Program-made: the position numbers and the translations under genes
Shown: piece after piece, positions 24,439 through 32,635 of the stretch
How positions within the stretch are numbered: the first letter of the stretch is position 1
How the letters are laid out: the number at the start of each line of letters is the position of its first letter
The notes under the pieces: generated by a model
What the model was told of the DNA's origin: nothing
Databases searched by the model: none
The model's input: the letters and a program-made list of their open reading frames with translations, nothing else
From: Anaerolineales bacterium
GTDB lineage: Bacteria; Chloroflexota; Anaerolineae; Anaerolineales; Villigracilaceae
Direction: 5' to 3'
Length of the DNA: 64,000 nucleotides
Assembly: GCA_030583925.1 (NCBI GenBank)
Contig: CP129482.1
Span: 3,348,001 to 3,412,000, forward strand

Positions 24439-25413
24439 ATGGAAGGAAGCATCTGGTTATGGATCGGATTCAATTTATTCGTATTGGCGCTGCTCGCCAT
24501 AGATTTGGGGGTCTTCCACAAAAAGGCACATGCCGTTTCGATCAAGGAAGCGGCGATCTGGAGCGGGGTTTGGATCGGGTTATCACTGCTGTTCAATCTC
24601 GGCTTATACTTTTTCTGGAATACGATCTCGCCAGGCAGTTCCTATTCCAACAGCGAAGCCGCGCTCGCCTTCCTCACAGGTTATCTGCTTGAAAAGTCGC
24701 TCAGCGTAGACAATATTTTTGTTTTCGTTCTGCTCTTCACTTTCTTCGCCGTCCCTGCCGCCTATCAACACCGCGTCTTGTTCTGGGGCATCATCGGCGC
24801 GCTGATCATGCGCGGCACATTGATCGTCGTCGGTGCGGCGTTGCTCAAAGAATTCCATTGGATCATCTACATCTTCGGCGCGTTCCTGATCTACACCGGC
24901 TTCCGCATGGCGTCGCATCAATCCACCGAGTTGATACCCGACCAAAACCTGCTATTGAGAATCTTCCGAAAGACCATGCCCATTACCGAAACGTACGAGG
25001 AAGATAAATTCTTCGTCCGCCGTGCGGGAAAACTGCTGGCAACGCCGCTCTTCGTCGTACTGCTCGTCGTCGAAAGCACAGACCTCATCTTCGCGGTCGA
25101 TTCCATCCCCGCCATCTTCGCGGTGACAGACAACCCGTTCATCGTCTACACCTCGAACGTGTTCGCCATCCTCGGCTTACGCTCGCTCTACTTCCTGCTC
25201 GCCGGCGTAGTGGACAAATTCCACTATCTCAAACTCGGGCTCTCAGTGGTGTTGGTCTTTGTCGGCGTCAAAATGTTGATCGTGGACTTTTATAAAATCC
25301 CCGTCGGGATCTCGCTCGGAGTCATTGCATCTGTCCTCACCGTCTCTATCATTGCGTCACTGATCCGCTCACGACGGATGGAAAAACTGGAAGCGACGGC
25401 AAGCCAATCGTAA
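24439..25413 (+). CDS. TerC/Alx-family integral membrane protein, likely Mn2+ exporter
   Basis: 324 residues, about 8-9 membrane helices, Shine-Dalgarno AAGGAG. Signature acidic motifs EKSLSVDNIFVFVLLF (about residues 85-100) and ESTDLIFAVDSIPAIFAV (about 210-227), which carry the presumed metal-binding Glu and Asp. E. coli Alx and related TerC proteins export Mn2+ and are controlled by yybP-ykoY riboswitches, exactly the arrangement found here, so a role in Mn2+ efflux is favoured over the older tellurite-resistance label. Own strong terminator at 25418-25452. Confidence 0.93.
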   Translation: MEGSIWLWIGFNLFVLALLAIDLGVFHKKAHAVSIKEAAIWSGVWIGLSLLFNLGLYFFWNTISPGSSYSNSEAALAFLTGYLLEKSLSVDNIFVFVLLFTFFAVPAAYQHRVLFWGIIGALIMRGTLIVVGAALLKEFHWIIYIFGAFLIYTGFRMASHQSTELIPDQNLLLRIFRKTMPITETYEEDKFFVRRAGKLLATPLFVVLLVVESTDLIFAVDSIPAIFAVTDNPFIVYTSNVFAILGLRSLYFLLAGVVDKFHYLKLGLSVVLVFVGVKMLIVDFYKIPVGISLGVIASVLTVSIIASLIRSRRMEKLEATASQS

Positions 25414-25417
25414 ATCA

Positions 25418-25452
25418 AAACATTCCGTTCAATATTGAACGGAATGTTTTTT
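25418..25452. terminator. Bidirectional terminator between terC and YHYH genes
   Basis: ACATTCCGTTCAA-TA-TTGAACGGAATGT with A-run on the left and TTTTTTT on the right; serves both convergent genes. Confidence 0.9.
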
Positions 25453-25463
25453 TGATTCTTTCG

Positions 25464-26648
25464 CTACGGAGGCGGACCGCCCGCGGGCACACACGCCAAT
25501 TGACTCGTATTCGGCGGGATCTGACACGTCCCCGAAGTTGGACCGACCGAACAAGCCGCGCCTTGACTCAGACCGACGCACGCGTTGATCGCTTCTTGTG
25601 GCGGATTCCCCTGCCCGCTTCCCTGCGGACCTTGCGGCTGATTCGCCCCTCCCTGCCCCTCCTCCGCCGACAGCGCGCGGACGGCGGGAGTCCCTTTGAA
25701 GCATCCGACCGTGTATGGGAATTCATGCGTCGCATGATAATGATACATCTCCACAACTTGACCATCCCACTCGATCGCGTGTGTGTGACCGTGACATTCA
25801 TCCAGATCGGCGTTGGTTATTTCTTTGCCATCCTCGCCGTAATATCCGTAAATGCCGAAGCCGTCGAACGCGTAGCCCATCAAAGCCGAGTGACCCGTCG
25901 CCGTATCTTGAAAGCAATCGCTCAACGTGTGATAGTGATAAAAGCCTGAAGATTGCGGATGTCCATCGCACGAATCCTGAACTTCATGCGCGCCAGCGTC
26001 ACGCCCTTCCGCGTCGAACGCGTTGAAGATCACCACGCCCGAAAGCATGATTCCCACTTCGCCGCCGATACAATTTGCTTGCGCCGCAATCGTTGGGTTG
26101 GCGGGCAACGTCAGCGTAACGATTTGTTCACGAATCGAATTGGGGTTACGGTCAATTGCATACGCGTCATCGTTAGATGAAATGGGAAATGAGCCAGTTG
26201 GATGATCGGGTAGATCATTCCCCGTGAACACGCGTTGATCGCCTTGCACCGAAATGGTGAACGAATGGGGCCACATCACCGAGCCATCCACGACGGCTTT
26301 CTTCGTCGCATCCCACGTGCCGTCGCCGTTCATCCAATTGCCCGTGCCCGACGCGCCGCCACCGTTGAATTGCGTCTGACACGAAAACACATACCCAACC
26401 TGCGGGCTCGTCGAATATTTTCCATCGCCCACTTGCAAGTGAGTCAAATCCACATCCGAAGTGTGCGGCGCATCCGAATGCGCGACAACTTCGGTCGCAA
26501 CCTCAGGCTGAGATGCAACTGTCGGCGCGGCGGATGAATCGGTCGGCGCTTGCGGCTGGCTTGAGTCGCTCGGCGGCGCGGCTGGCGGAGGCATACACGC
26601 CGCCAACAAGAAACACATTACAACAATAATACTGATCGATCTTCGCAT
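25464..26648 (-). CDS. YHYH-domain lipoprotein with C-terminal Cys-rich module
   Basis: 394 residues. Lipoprotein signal: positively charged start, hydrophobic stretch and lipobox LLAAC (Cys at about 18), followed by a Pro/Ser/Ala-rich linker (19-60). YHYH domain (PF14240) about 80-330, with SGFYHYHTLSDC, MYHYHATHEFPY and HGHTHAIEWDG; the His-rich motifs suggest metal binding, function unproven. The C-terminus (about 353-392) contains ACVGLSQGAACS, GTCQIPPNT and QLACVP, a small four-Cys module also present inside the adjacent GT39 protein (residues about 310-350). Anchored outside the membrane. Last gene of gtrA-GT39-YHYH. Confidence 0.88.
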   Translation of the reverse strand: MRRSISIIVVMCFLLAACMPPPAAPPSDSSQPQAPTDSSAAPTVASQPEVATEVVAHSDAPHTSDVDLTHLQVGDGKYSTSPQVGYVFSCQTQFNGGGASGTGNWMNGDGTWDATKKAVVDGSVMWPHSFTISVQGDQRVFTGNDLPDHPTGSFPISSNDDAYAIDRNPNSIREQIVTLTLPANPTIAAQANCIGGEVGIMLSGVVIFNAFDAEGRDAGAHEVQDSCDGHPQSSGFYHYHTLSDCFQDTATGHSALMGYAFDGFGIYGYYGEDGKEITNADLDECHGHTHAIEWDGQVVEMYHYHATHEFPYTVGCFKGTPAVRALSAEEGQGGANQPQGPQGSGQGNPPQEAINACVGLSQGAACSVGPTSGTCQIPPNTSQLACVPAGGPPP

Positions 26649-26669
26649 TTCGTTCTCCTTTGATTTGAT

Positions 26670-28820
26670 TTATGGCAGGCACTCGTACAGATTTAACGAC
26701 TGCCCGCTTCTTCCTGGACCTTGAGGCTGACTCTGTCCATCAAGCGGATTCGCCCCCTGGGCGCTTGCGCCGCTGAATTGTGACACGACTTCACAAGACG
26801 CAGTGAGCCAGTTGGCAATATCCTGTTTGTTGCCGCGATCGCCACCGTAGAGAATATAACGTAATTCGCCGTTCGCCACCATCTGCGACAAATCCTCCGC
26901 ATTGACAACATCGTCCTGCCCGCCGAAGCCGCCCATGAACAACACTGGGCGACCCGTAGCAAGCACCATCGTTGAACCCTGCATAGACGATGGCACAGCC
27001 ACGAGATACTCCACATCCTGCGTATTGGCTTGCAGGTAATCAACCAATTCTTCATTCACAGCCGAGCCTTGCCCGTCATCGTTTTGCCGACGAGCAAAAC
27101 CGTTAGGACCGCCTTGCTCAGTTGTGCCAGTGTATGCCGTAGGCAGATTCTGATTCGCATTCGAGACTGTCGTCATCACCGTCCAATAAGCAGGGACGAC
27201 GATCAGCGCGGCGAGAATCGTGAGATAGGCAAGTTTCTTCTGGAAGAACATCATCAAACTTCCAGCGAGCAACAGACCGCCAGCCACGAACAGCCAGAGT
27301 GTTTTCTCGCCATATTGAATGGTGGCGAAGATTTGAAAGCCGAAAGTGATCGCCGCGACAAGGATGAGCAGAACGCCAGCCCACGATCTATCTTTGCCCC
27401 AATCCCAAAGTTGAGCGAAACCGATGCCGACCACCGCACCCAACGGAGGGACAAGCATGATCGCATAATACGCATGGAAGATTCCCGAGATCATGCTGAA
27501 GAAGACGACGCACGTGAGCAACCATCCGCCCCAGAGGAGTATGGCTTTGTGCGTGTTCGATTCAAGCGGAAGTTTGATCTTCGCCGCGAAGAGAGCGATC
27601 AAGATGCCGATCAACGCGAAGGGCAGTAACCACGACATTTGTTTTGATAGCGGTTGCGTGAAGAAGCGGAAGACGCCAGGCGAACCTGTCTCGTTGCTGA
27701 ACGGCGTGCCGCCCTGATTGGGTCCGCCAGCGGGAGCGCCGCCGTTTTGCGGAATCATCCCCTGCGGCGCGCAGGCGAGTTGATTCGTGTTGGGAGGCGT
27801 GATGCAACTTCCATTGATCGTGCTCCCGTTGGGACGCGTGAACGAGCAAGACGAACCTTGAGTCTGATTCTCGCACGCGGCGAGGGCTTGCGGAGGTCCC
27901 TGCTGGGGCTGGGAAGAAGGTTGAGAGGGCGAGGCAGGCTGACCCGTCGTCTGAAGCGTTTGTCCGTCGTCACGATTCCGCCCGCCGCCGAAGAATCCGC
28001 CAAAGATGCGCGACGTCCCGTTGTGTCCAGTGATGAGACTCATCACCGTGTTGTCTTGACTCGAGCCGATGTAGGGACGTTGGTCGGCGGAAATCGAATC
28101 CACAACGAGCGCCCACGAAAGCGAGACGGCGAGGAGGAGAACCGTCGCCGCGCTGAGATTGAAAATTTTGCGAAGCCAGCCCTCTTTTGATGCGAAAAAA
28201 TATAGCGCATAAAACGCGGGGAGAGGCAGGAAGGCTTGTAACATCTTGATGTTGAAACCGAGACCGACGATGAACGCGCCGAGCAAAACCCAACGGAGTT
28301 TGCCCAACTCGGCGGCTTTGATAAACGCCCACGCGGCGAGGAGCAAAAAGAAAACGAGCATTCCGTCCATTGTGTTGTTGCGATTGGTCGCGACATAAAC
28401 GGGCGTGAGCGCCATGACGAGGGCGGCGATTAAACCTGCGAGCGCGCCCATGTATTTTTTGACGAGATGATAGAGGATGGGAATGCCGAACACGCCTGCG
28501 AGGATGTTGGGAAGCGAAACGCTGAACCCGCTCACGCCGAGGAAGTAGGCGAAGACCGCTTCGATCCACAAACCGAGCGGAGGCTTATCCACCGTGACCG
28601 AGCCGCCTGGTTCTGCCGCGATGAAGAAGAAGTTGTGCCACGATTGCAACATGGACTTCACCGCCGCTGTGTAATACGCGTTGGCGTCTCCGATGGATTG
28701 AATGTTGTACACGTGCAGTCCGAGCGATAGCGCCATGATGACGAGGAGGATCGCTGTGGCTGTCGTCACGTTGAGGAAGAGTTTTTTGTTGAGGAGGGAG
28801 GGTTGAGTGAGTGTTGTCAT
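26670..28820 (-). CDS. GT39-family membrane glycosyltransferase (YkcB-like) with inserted Cys-rich module
   Basis: 716 residues from ATG 28820 (AAGGA 7 nt upstream). About 12 membrane helices. The catalytic loop SVTVDKPPLGLWIEAVFAY (near residue 75) has the DKPP motif typical of bacterial GT39/PMT-like enzymes, which move sugars from polyprenyl phosphate to an acceptor outside the membrane. A long extracytoplasmic loop (about 255-385) starts with IGSSQDNTVMSLITGHNGTSR and holds Gln/Pro/Gly-rich sequence plus a four-Cys module (ACENQTQGSSCSF, NGSCITPPNT, QLACAP) shared with the YHYH lipoprotein. The C-terminal soluble part (VEYLVAVPSSMQGSTMVLAT, GQDDVVNAEDL) is typical of YkcB-like proteins. 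Co-transcribed with gtrA upstream and the YHYH gene downstream (21 nt). Confidence 0.9.
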   Translation of the reverse strand: MTTLTQPSLLNKKLFLNVTTATAILLVIMALSLGLHVYNIQSIGDANAYYTAAVKSMLQSWHNFFFIAAEPGGSVTVDKPPLGLWIEAVFAYFLGVSGFSVSLPNILAGVFGIPILYHLVKKYMGALAGLIAALVMALTPVYVATNRNNTMDGMLVFFLLLAAWAFIKAAELGKLRWVLLGAFIVGLGFNIKMLQAFLPLPAFYALYFFASKEGWLRKIFNLSAATVLLLAVSLSWALVVDSISADQRPYIGSSQDNTVMSLITGHNGTSRIFGGFFGGGRNRDDGQTLQTTGQPASPSQPSSQPQQGPPQALAACENQTQGSSCSFTRPNGSTINGSCITPPNTNQLACAPQGMIPQNGGAPAGGPNQGGTPFSNETGSPGVFRFFTQPLSKQMSWLLPFALIGILIALFAAKIKLPLESNTHKAILLWGGWLLTCVVFFSMISGIFHAYYAIMLVPPLGAVVGIGFAQLWDWGKDRSWAGVLLILVAAITFGFQIFATIQYGEKTLWLFVAGGLLLAGSLMMFFQKKLAYLTILAALIVVPAYWTVMTTVSNANQNLPTAYTGTTEQGGPNGFARRQNDDGQGSAVNEELVDYLQANTQDVEYLVAVPSSMQGSTMVLATGRPVLFMGGFGGQDDVVNAEDLSQMVANGELRYILYGGDRGNKQDIANWLTASCEVVSQFSGASAQGANPLDGQSQPQGPGRSGQSLNLYECLP

Positions 28821-28836
28821 GAGGTTATCCTTTAAT

Positions 28837-28903
28837 TGAACCGCTAAGTCCGCTAAGAGCACAAAGATTCTTTTCTTAGCGATCTTGGCGCGCTTTGCGG
28901 TTA
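28837..28903. repeat. Dispersed palindromic repeat of the CCGCTAAG...GCGGTTA type
   Basis: ACCGCTAAGTCCGCTAAGAG, central CTTAGCGATCTTGGCGCGCTTTGCGGTTA; closely similar to 50771-50840 and distantly to 42172-42238. It ends inside the gtrA stop codon. Confidence 0.7.
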
Positions 28904-29332
28904 TGAGTTCTTAAACGTCCACGTCCGATTGGCAAAATAATTCCAAAACACGACCACGCCCGTCGCGATGACTTTGGCAGGCAGGTAACTCCATTCGGGT
29001 TGGTTCAACAACGCGCCAAAAACATGCTCCAACGAAACGACGATCAGGTCATTGAGCGCAAGTCCAACGAGACTGACTAGCGCGTACTGAACGAACTGTC
29101 TGCGCCAATCCGCTTGCAGGTTGTCTCGAAACGTCCACAGGCGATTCCACGTGAAGTTGTTGACTAGTCCCGCCGTGAACGAAACGCTGTTTGCGATAAG
29201 AGTCGGCAAGCCAGCGAGTTTGAGCAGGGTGAGGATGGCAAAATCCAGCGCTGTGCCAACCGCGCCGACGGTGAGGAAACGCGAGAAGCGGGTCAGTTCT
29301 TTGTTGGAGGAGAGAGTTGGTAACGCGGTCAT
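28901..29332 (-). CDS. GtrA-family membrane protein (putative polyprenyl-sugar flippase)
   Basis: 143 residues from ATG 29332, which has AAAGGAG 6 nt upstream; the frame extends to 29434 without support. Four membrane helices, with family motifs FLTVGAVGTALDFAILTLL, NFTWNRLWTF and FWNYFANRTWTF. GtrA proteins are thought to flip polyprenyl-phosphate-linked sugars across the membrane, which fits its position ahead of a GT39 enzyme that would use such donors. First gene of the gtrA-GT39-YHYH unit. Confidence 0.88.
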   Translation of the reverse strand: MTALPTLSSNKELTRFSRFLTVGAVGTALDFAILTLLKLAGLPTLIANSVSFTAGLVNNFTWNRLWTFRDNLQADWRRQFVQYALVSLVGLALNDLIVVSLEHVFGALLNQPEWSYLPAKVIATGVVVFWNYFANRTWTFKNS

Positions 29333-29409
29333 GTTCGCTCCTTTCAAATGAAAGTTTAGTTTTTCCAGCCAAAAACGGAGAGTGAACCAAGTCACCATTT
29401 GCCTGCCCA

Positions 29410-29431
29410 ACCCATGACGCGTGTCATGGGT
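29410..29431. promoter_or_regulatory. 22-bp perfect palindrome upstream of gtrA
   Basis: ACCCATGAC-GCGT-GTCATGGGT, centred 88 bp upstream of the gtrA ATG and 114 bp upstream of the divergent kinase gene. It could be an operator or a short dispersed palindrome; no further copy was noticed in the window. Confidence 0.4.
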
Positions 29432-29534
29432 CAATTGGGGGAATCATGACGCGGCGCACGCTGGGCAAGTTGCCCCTTCGTGATAAGATAATCTCACAGC
29501 GCGCAACCGATCACTGCTGACCGATAACTTGCAT

Positions 29535-30821
29535 ATGTCCTCCTCCACCCGCCTCCTCCGCCTCGCCGCATGGATCTGGATCGGCTTCCTGCTTGCCATG
29601 CTCGCAATGGACATCGTCCTCTACATGCCGCAGGTTCAACGCGCCTTGGCGCAAAACGCTCCAAACCCTCAACAGCCGACCTTGCCCTTCCCGCCAGCGC
29701 AAGCCGCGTTCCGTTTGTTCCCCGTCTTCATCTACTACCTGACCAACCTTGCCATTTCCATCACCGTGCTTGCATTCACATTTTGGGATTGGATTCAAAA
29801 CAAACTCGGCAAACTCTATTACCCGCTTCTGCTCTTCGTCATCGCCGCCACGCCGATCCTCATCAACGCGCTCATCGTGCCGCGCTTTCCACCAGGTCCG
29901 CTGGCGAACGCGGAAGGCATGGCGCTTCGTCAACTGCCCGTTCTCATCGTCGCGCTGGCGCTCGTCGCGTGGGAATATCGCATGGCGCACATCGTGGCTT
30001 TCAGTCTCGCCACTTCCCTCTTTGAATTAATTCTCGTCGCCACCAAAGCGGTCCAGTTCCAAAACATCTACGTGTTCATCTTCATCGCCGTCATCCGCAC
30101 CATCAGTTTCATCGCAATCGGGATCTTCATCAACCTGCTCGTCACACAACTCAAGCGCCAGCAAGAATCGTTGCGCGAGGCGAACGCCAAACTCACGCAC
30201 TACGCGTCCACGCTGGAACAGTTGACCGTCAGCCGCGAGCGCAACCGTCTCGCCCGTGAACTGCACGACACCCTCGCCCATTCCCTCACCGCGCTGTCCG
30301 TCTCGCTCGAAACCGTCAAAGCCTATTTCGACATCGACAAAGAAAAGACGCGCGAACTCATCGAGGTCTCGCTCGAGTCCACGCGCAAAGGGGTGGATGA
30401 AACCCGCCGCGCGCTGAAATCCCTGCGATCGTCGGATTTGGAGGACTTGGGACTCGGACTCGCCCTTCAGCGACTCGCCGAAAGCGCGGCGTCCCGCTTC
30501 GACCTCCAATTTGAAGTTGGTTTGCCCAACCCCATGCCTTCTCTCAGCCCCGACGTGGAGCAAGCCGTCTACCGCGTCGCGCAGGAGGCGATCCACAACA
30601 TCACAAATCATTCCCGCGCGAAAAAATTCTCCCTGCGGCTCGAACACAACCGTCACACCACGTTGACGGTTCAAGACGACGGCGTCGGCTTCGACCAATC
30701 GAAAAGTAATTCGGGTCGCTTCGGCTTGGTCGGCATGACCGAACGCGCCGAGCTCGCAGGCGGAACGTTGAACGTCGAAAGCGCAAAAGGCGAGGGGACG
30801 AAAGTGGTGTTGAAGATATAA
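29535..30821 (+). CDS. NarL/DesK-type (HisKA_3) membrane sensor histidine kinase, orphan
   Basis: 428 residues. N-terminal sensor region of about six hydrophobic segments (residues 5-205), a coiled stretch, HisKA_3 dimerisation domain with phospho-acceptor His in RNRLARELHDTLAHSLTALS (about 238-257), and HATPase_c with FGLVGMTERAELAGGTL and DDGVGFD. Such kinases phosphorylate NarL/LuxR-type response regulators, but none is encoded beside it. Start taken at the ATG 29535; a TTG at 29529 is possible, and no ribosome site is visible for either. Signal unknown. Confidence 0.9.
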   Translation: MSSSTRLLRLAAWIWIGFLLAMLAMDIVLYMPQVQRALAQNAPNPQQPTLPFPPAQAAFRLFPVFIYYLTNLAISITVLAFTFWDWIQNKLGKLYYPLLLFVIAATPILINALIVPRFPPGPLANAEGMALRQLPVLIVALALVAWEYRMAHIVAFSLATSLFELILVATKAVQFQNIYVFIFIAVIRTISFIAIGIFINLLVTQLKRQQESLREANAKLTHYASTLEQLTVSRERNRLARELHDTLAHSLTALSVSLETVKAYFDIDKEKTRELIEVSLESTRKGVDETRRALKSLRSSDLEDLGLGLALQRLAESAASRFDLQFEVGLPNPMPSLSPDVEQAVYRVAQEAIHNITNHSRAKKFSLRLEHNRHTTLTVQDDGVGFDQSKSNSGRFGLVGMTERAELAGGTLNVESAKGEGTKVVLKI

Positions 30822-30924
30822 TTTCAGCGCCCTTGCATACTCTAATTGCTAACAACGATATACTATTGAATATCTCCGCCCATCGGTAGTAAACGATCCA
30901 ATATAACGCGGCTTGCATCTCTCT

Positions 30925-30952
30925 TTGTCTGTTAAACATGTTGGAGTACAAT
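30925..30952 (+). promoter_or_regulatory. Promoter of ssb
   Basis: -35 TTGTCT (30925-30930), 16-bp spacer, -10 TACAAT (30947-30952). Leader of about 55 nt with AAGGAG before the ssb ATG. Confidence 0.55.
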
Positions 30953-31014
30953 ACGAATTGTCATGTTTCCCCGCCGCGGATTCGGCGGGTACCTCAACAC
31001 AAGGAGAATTCCCC

Positions 31015-31437
31015 ATGTATCACACCCTCATCATCGTCGGCAATGTCGGCAAGGACCCTGAAATGCGCTACACGCCATCGGGTCAAGCAGTCACCTCCTT
31101 CTCGGTTGCCACCAACCGCCAGTACACCACGGGTAACGGCGAACAGGTCAAAGAAACGATCTGGTTCCGCGTTTCCACGTGGGGCAAACAAGCGGAGGTC
31201 TGCAACCAATACGTGAAGAAAGGCATGAAAGTCCTCGTGGAAGGACGCCTGACGCCCGACAAAGCCACCGGCGGTCCGCGCATTTGGACCAAACAGGATG
31301 GCTCCGCCGGCGCGTCTTTCGAAGTGACGGCTAGCACCGTGCGCTTTTTATCCTCGCGCGGCGAAGGCGGCGAGGCGCCGATGGCGGGTGGCATGGAACA
31401 CGCCGAGATGCCCGCCGAGGACGATATCCCATTTTAG
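31015..31437 (+). CDS. ssb: Single-stranded DNA-binding protein
   Basis: 140 residues from ATG 31015 (ACAAGGAGAATT upstream). OB fold: MYHTLIIVGNVGKDPEMRYT, VTSFSVATNR, WFRVSTWGKQAEVCNQYVKKGMKV (split across lines here for readability of the motif), ending with the acidic tail DDIPF that recruits repair and replication proteins. Coats ssDNA during replication, recombination and repair. Followed by DUF3467, translin-like and membrane protein genes in the same direction. Confidence 0.95.
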   Translation: MYHTLIIVGNVGKDPEMRYTPSGQAVTSFSVATNRQYTTGNGEQVKETIWFRVSTWGKQAEVCNQYVKKGMKVLVEGRLTPDKATGGPRIWTKQDGSAGASFEVTASTVRFLSSRGEGGEAPMAGGMEHAEMPAEDDIPF

Positions 31438-31459
31438 TTTTCCTTCACCATCACCCTAA

Positions 31460-31480
31460 CCCTCTCCCTCAGGGAGAGGG
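31460..31480. repeat. Short palindrome between ssb and DUF3467 genes
   Basis: CCCTCTCCCT-C-AGGGAGAGGG, embedded in TCACCCTAA...GGGGATAGAGG. A common dispersed palindrome type; no T-tract, so not a classical terminator. Confidence 0.55.
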
Positions 31481-31492
31481 GATAGAGGCAGT

Positions 31493-31849
31493 ATGACCAC
31501 ACCTGATCCTCAATCAGCAAAGCCCCCGAACATTTTGGCGCAACCGCCCGGACCCAAGATCAAACTCAAAGACGGGCTTGAGCCAGCCTACGCCAATCTC
31601 GCGCGCATCGCGCACTCGCCCACCGAATTCGTGATTGATTTCGGTCACTTGATCCCCGGCGAACCGACTGCGAACGTCAACGCGCGCGTGGTCATGACCC
31701 CGCTCAGCGCGAAACTGCTCCTGCGCGCGCTCAACGAAAATATCGCCCGTTACGAAGCCGCGTTCGGAGAAGTCAAACTGCCCACCGGCAACACGCTCGC
31801 CGATAACCTCTTCCGCAACCTGCACCCGCCGGAACCACCAAAAGAATAA
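31493..31849 (+). CDS. DUF3467-domain protein
   Basis: 118 residues. The core (about 28-108) matches DUF3467: PAYANLARIAHSPTEFVIDF, then RVVMTPLSAKLLLRALNENIARYE. N-terminus is Pro-rich and presumably disordered. Function of the family is unknown; small soluble protein. It sits between ssb and the translin-like gene, a neighbourhood that hints at nucleic-acid metabolism but does not prove it. Confidence 0.82.
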   Translation: MTTPDPQSAKPPNILAQPPGPKIKLKDGLEPAYANLARIAHSPTEFVIDFGHLIPGEPTANVNARVVMTPLSAKLLLRALNENIARYEAAFGEVKLPTGNTLADNLFRNLHPPEPPKE

Positions 31850-31850
31850 A

Positions 31851-31930
31851 GTGTATCATTCTGAGGAGCGAAGCGACGAAGAATCTCGGCATAACGCGAG
31901 TAGATTCTTCGCTTCGCTCGAAATGACACA
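31851..31930. repeat. Diverged dispersed repeat (TGTCATT...GAAGAATCT type)
   Basis: Left arm ATTCTGAGGAGCGAAGCGACGAAGAATCT, shown here only to indicate its inverted partner AGATTCTTCGCTTCGCTCGAAATGAC; forms a long hairpin around GGCATAACGCGAGT. Fills the 92-bp gap between DUF3467 and the translin-like gene. Confidence 0.6.
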
Positions 31931-31941
31931 GAAATCTGATC

Positions 31942-32631
31942 ATGCACAAACTCGAACAGATCGCCGACGATATCCGCAAGAGTTTCGATGTCCGCACGAA
32001 GATGCGTGACGAAGCGCTCGCCCTTGCACGCCAACTCACGCGCGCCTGCTCGCTCGCCATCCGCGCGGTGCATCGCAACGACAGCGATGAAATGAAAACT
32101 CATCTCAACGAGGCGCATGAACTGGCGGACAAATTGCGCTCTGATCTCAAAGAACATCCCGATCTATATTATGCGGGATACACGCAGGACGCGCTCAAAG
32201 AATTTGTGGAGGCGAACGTCACTTGCGCGCTGATTCAAAACCAGCCGCTTCAAACGCCGGGGGAACTGGGCGTCGAAAACTCGACCTATCTCAACGGGTT
32301 GGCGGAGGTGGTCGGCGAACTGCGCCGCCGCACGCTGGATATTCTCCGCTCGGGGTATTCGCAAGAAGCCGAACGCCTGCTCAGCCACATGGACGAAATT
32401 TACTCCGTGCTGGTGACGATGGATTACCCCGACGCGATCACCAACGGTCTGCGCCGCCAAACCGATCTGGCGCGCGGCATCATCGAAAAGACGCGCGGCG
32501 ACGTGACCTTCAGTCTGCGCGGCAAGGATCTGACTCAGGCGATCCGGAAGTTGAGCAGTCAGTTGAACGGCGACCAGCTCGAAGGGGAGGAAAGAGGCGG
32601 GTTGTCCATCCAGATGAACGAGGACGAGTAA
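31942..32631 (+). CDS. Translin-family protein (bacterial)
   Basis: 229 residues, almost entirely helical. The middle matches translin/COG2178: DLYYAGYTQDALKEFVEANV, then LGVENSTYLNGLAEVVGELR and RRTLDILRSGYSQEAERLL. Eukaryotic translin binds single-stranded RNA/DNA and, with TRAX, forms the C3PO endoribonuclease; acidic residues of TRAX-type catalytic sites cannot be assigned confidently here (E in KEFVEAN and E in VVGELRRR are candidates). The archaeal and bacterial forms are little studied. Lies 5 nt before a membrane protein gene and follows ssb and DUF3467. Confidence 0.85.
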   Translation: MHKLEQIADDIRKSFDVRTKMRDEALALARQLTRACSLAIRAVHRNDSDEMKTHLNEAHELADKLRSDLKEHPDLYYAGYTQDALKEFVEANVTCALIQNQPLQTPGELGVENSTYLNGLAEVVGELRRRTLDILRSGYSQEAERLLSHMDEIYSVLVTMDYPDAITNGLRRQTDLARGIIEKTRGDVTFSLRGKDLTQAIRKLSSQLNGDQLEGEERGGLSIQMNEDE

Positions 32632-32635
32632 GCGC

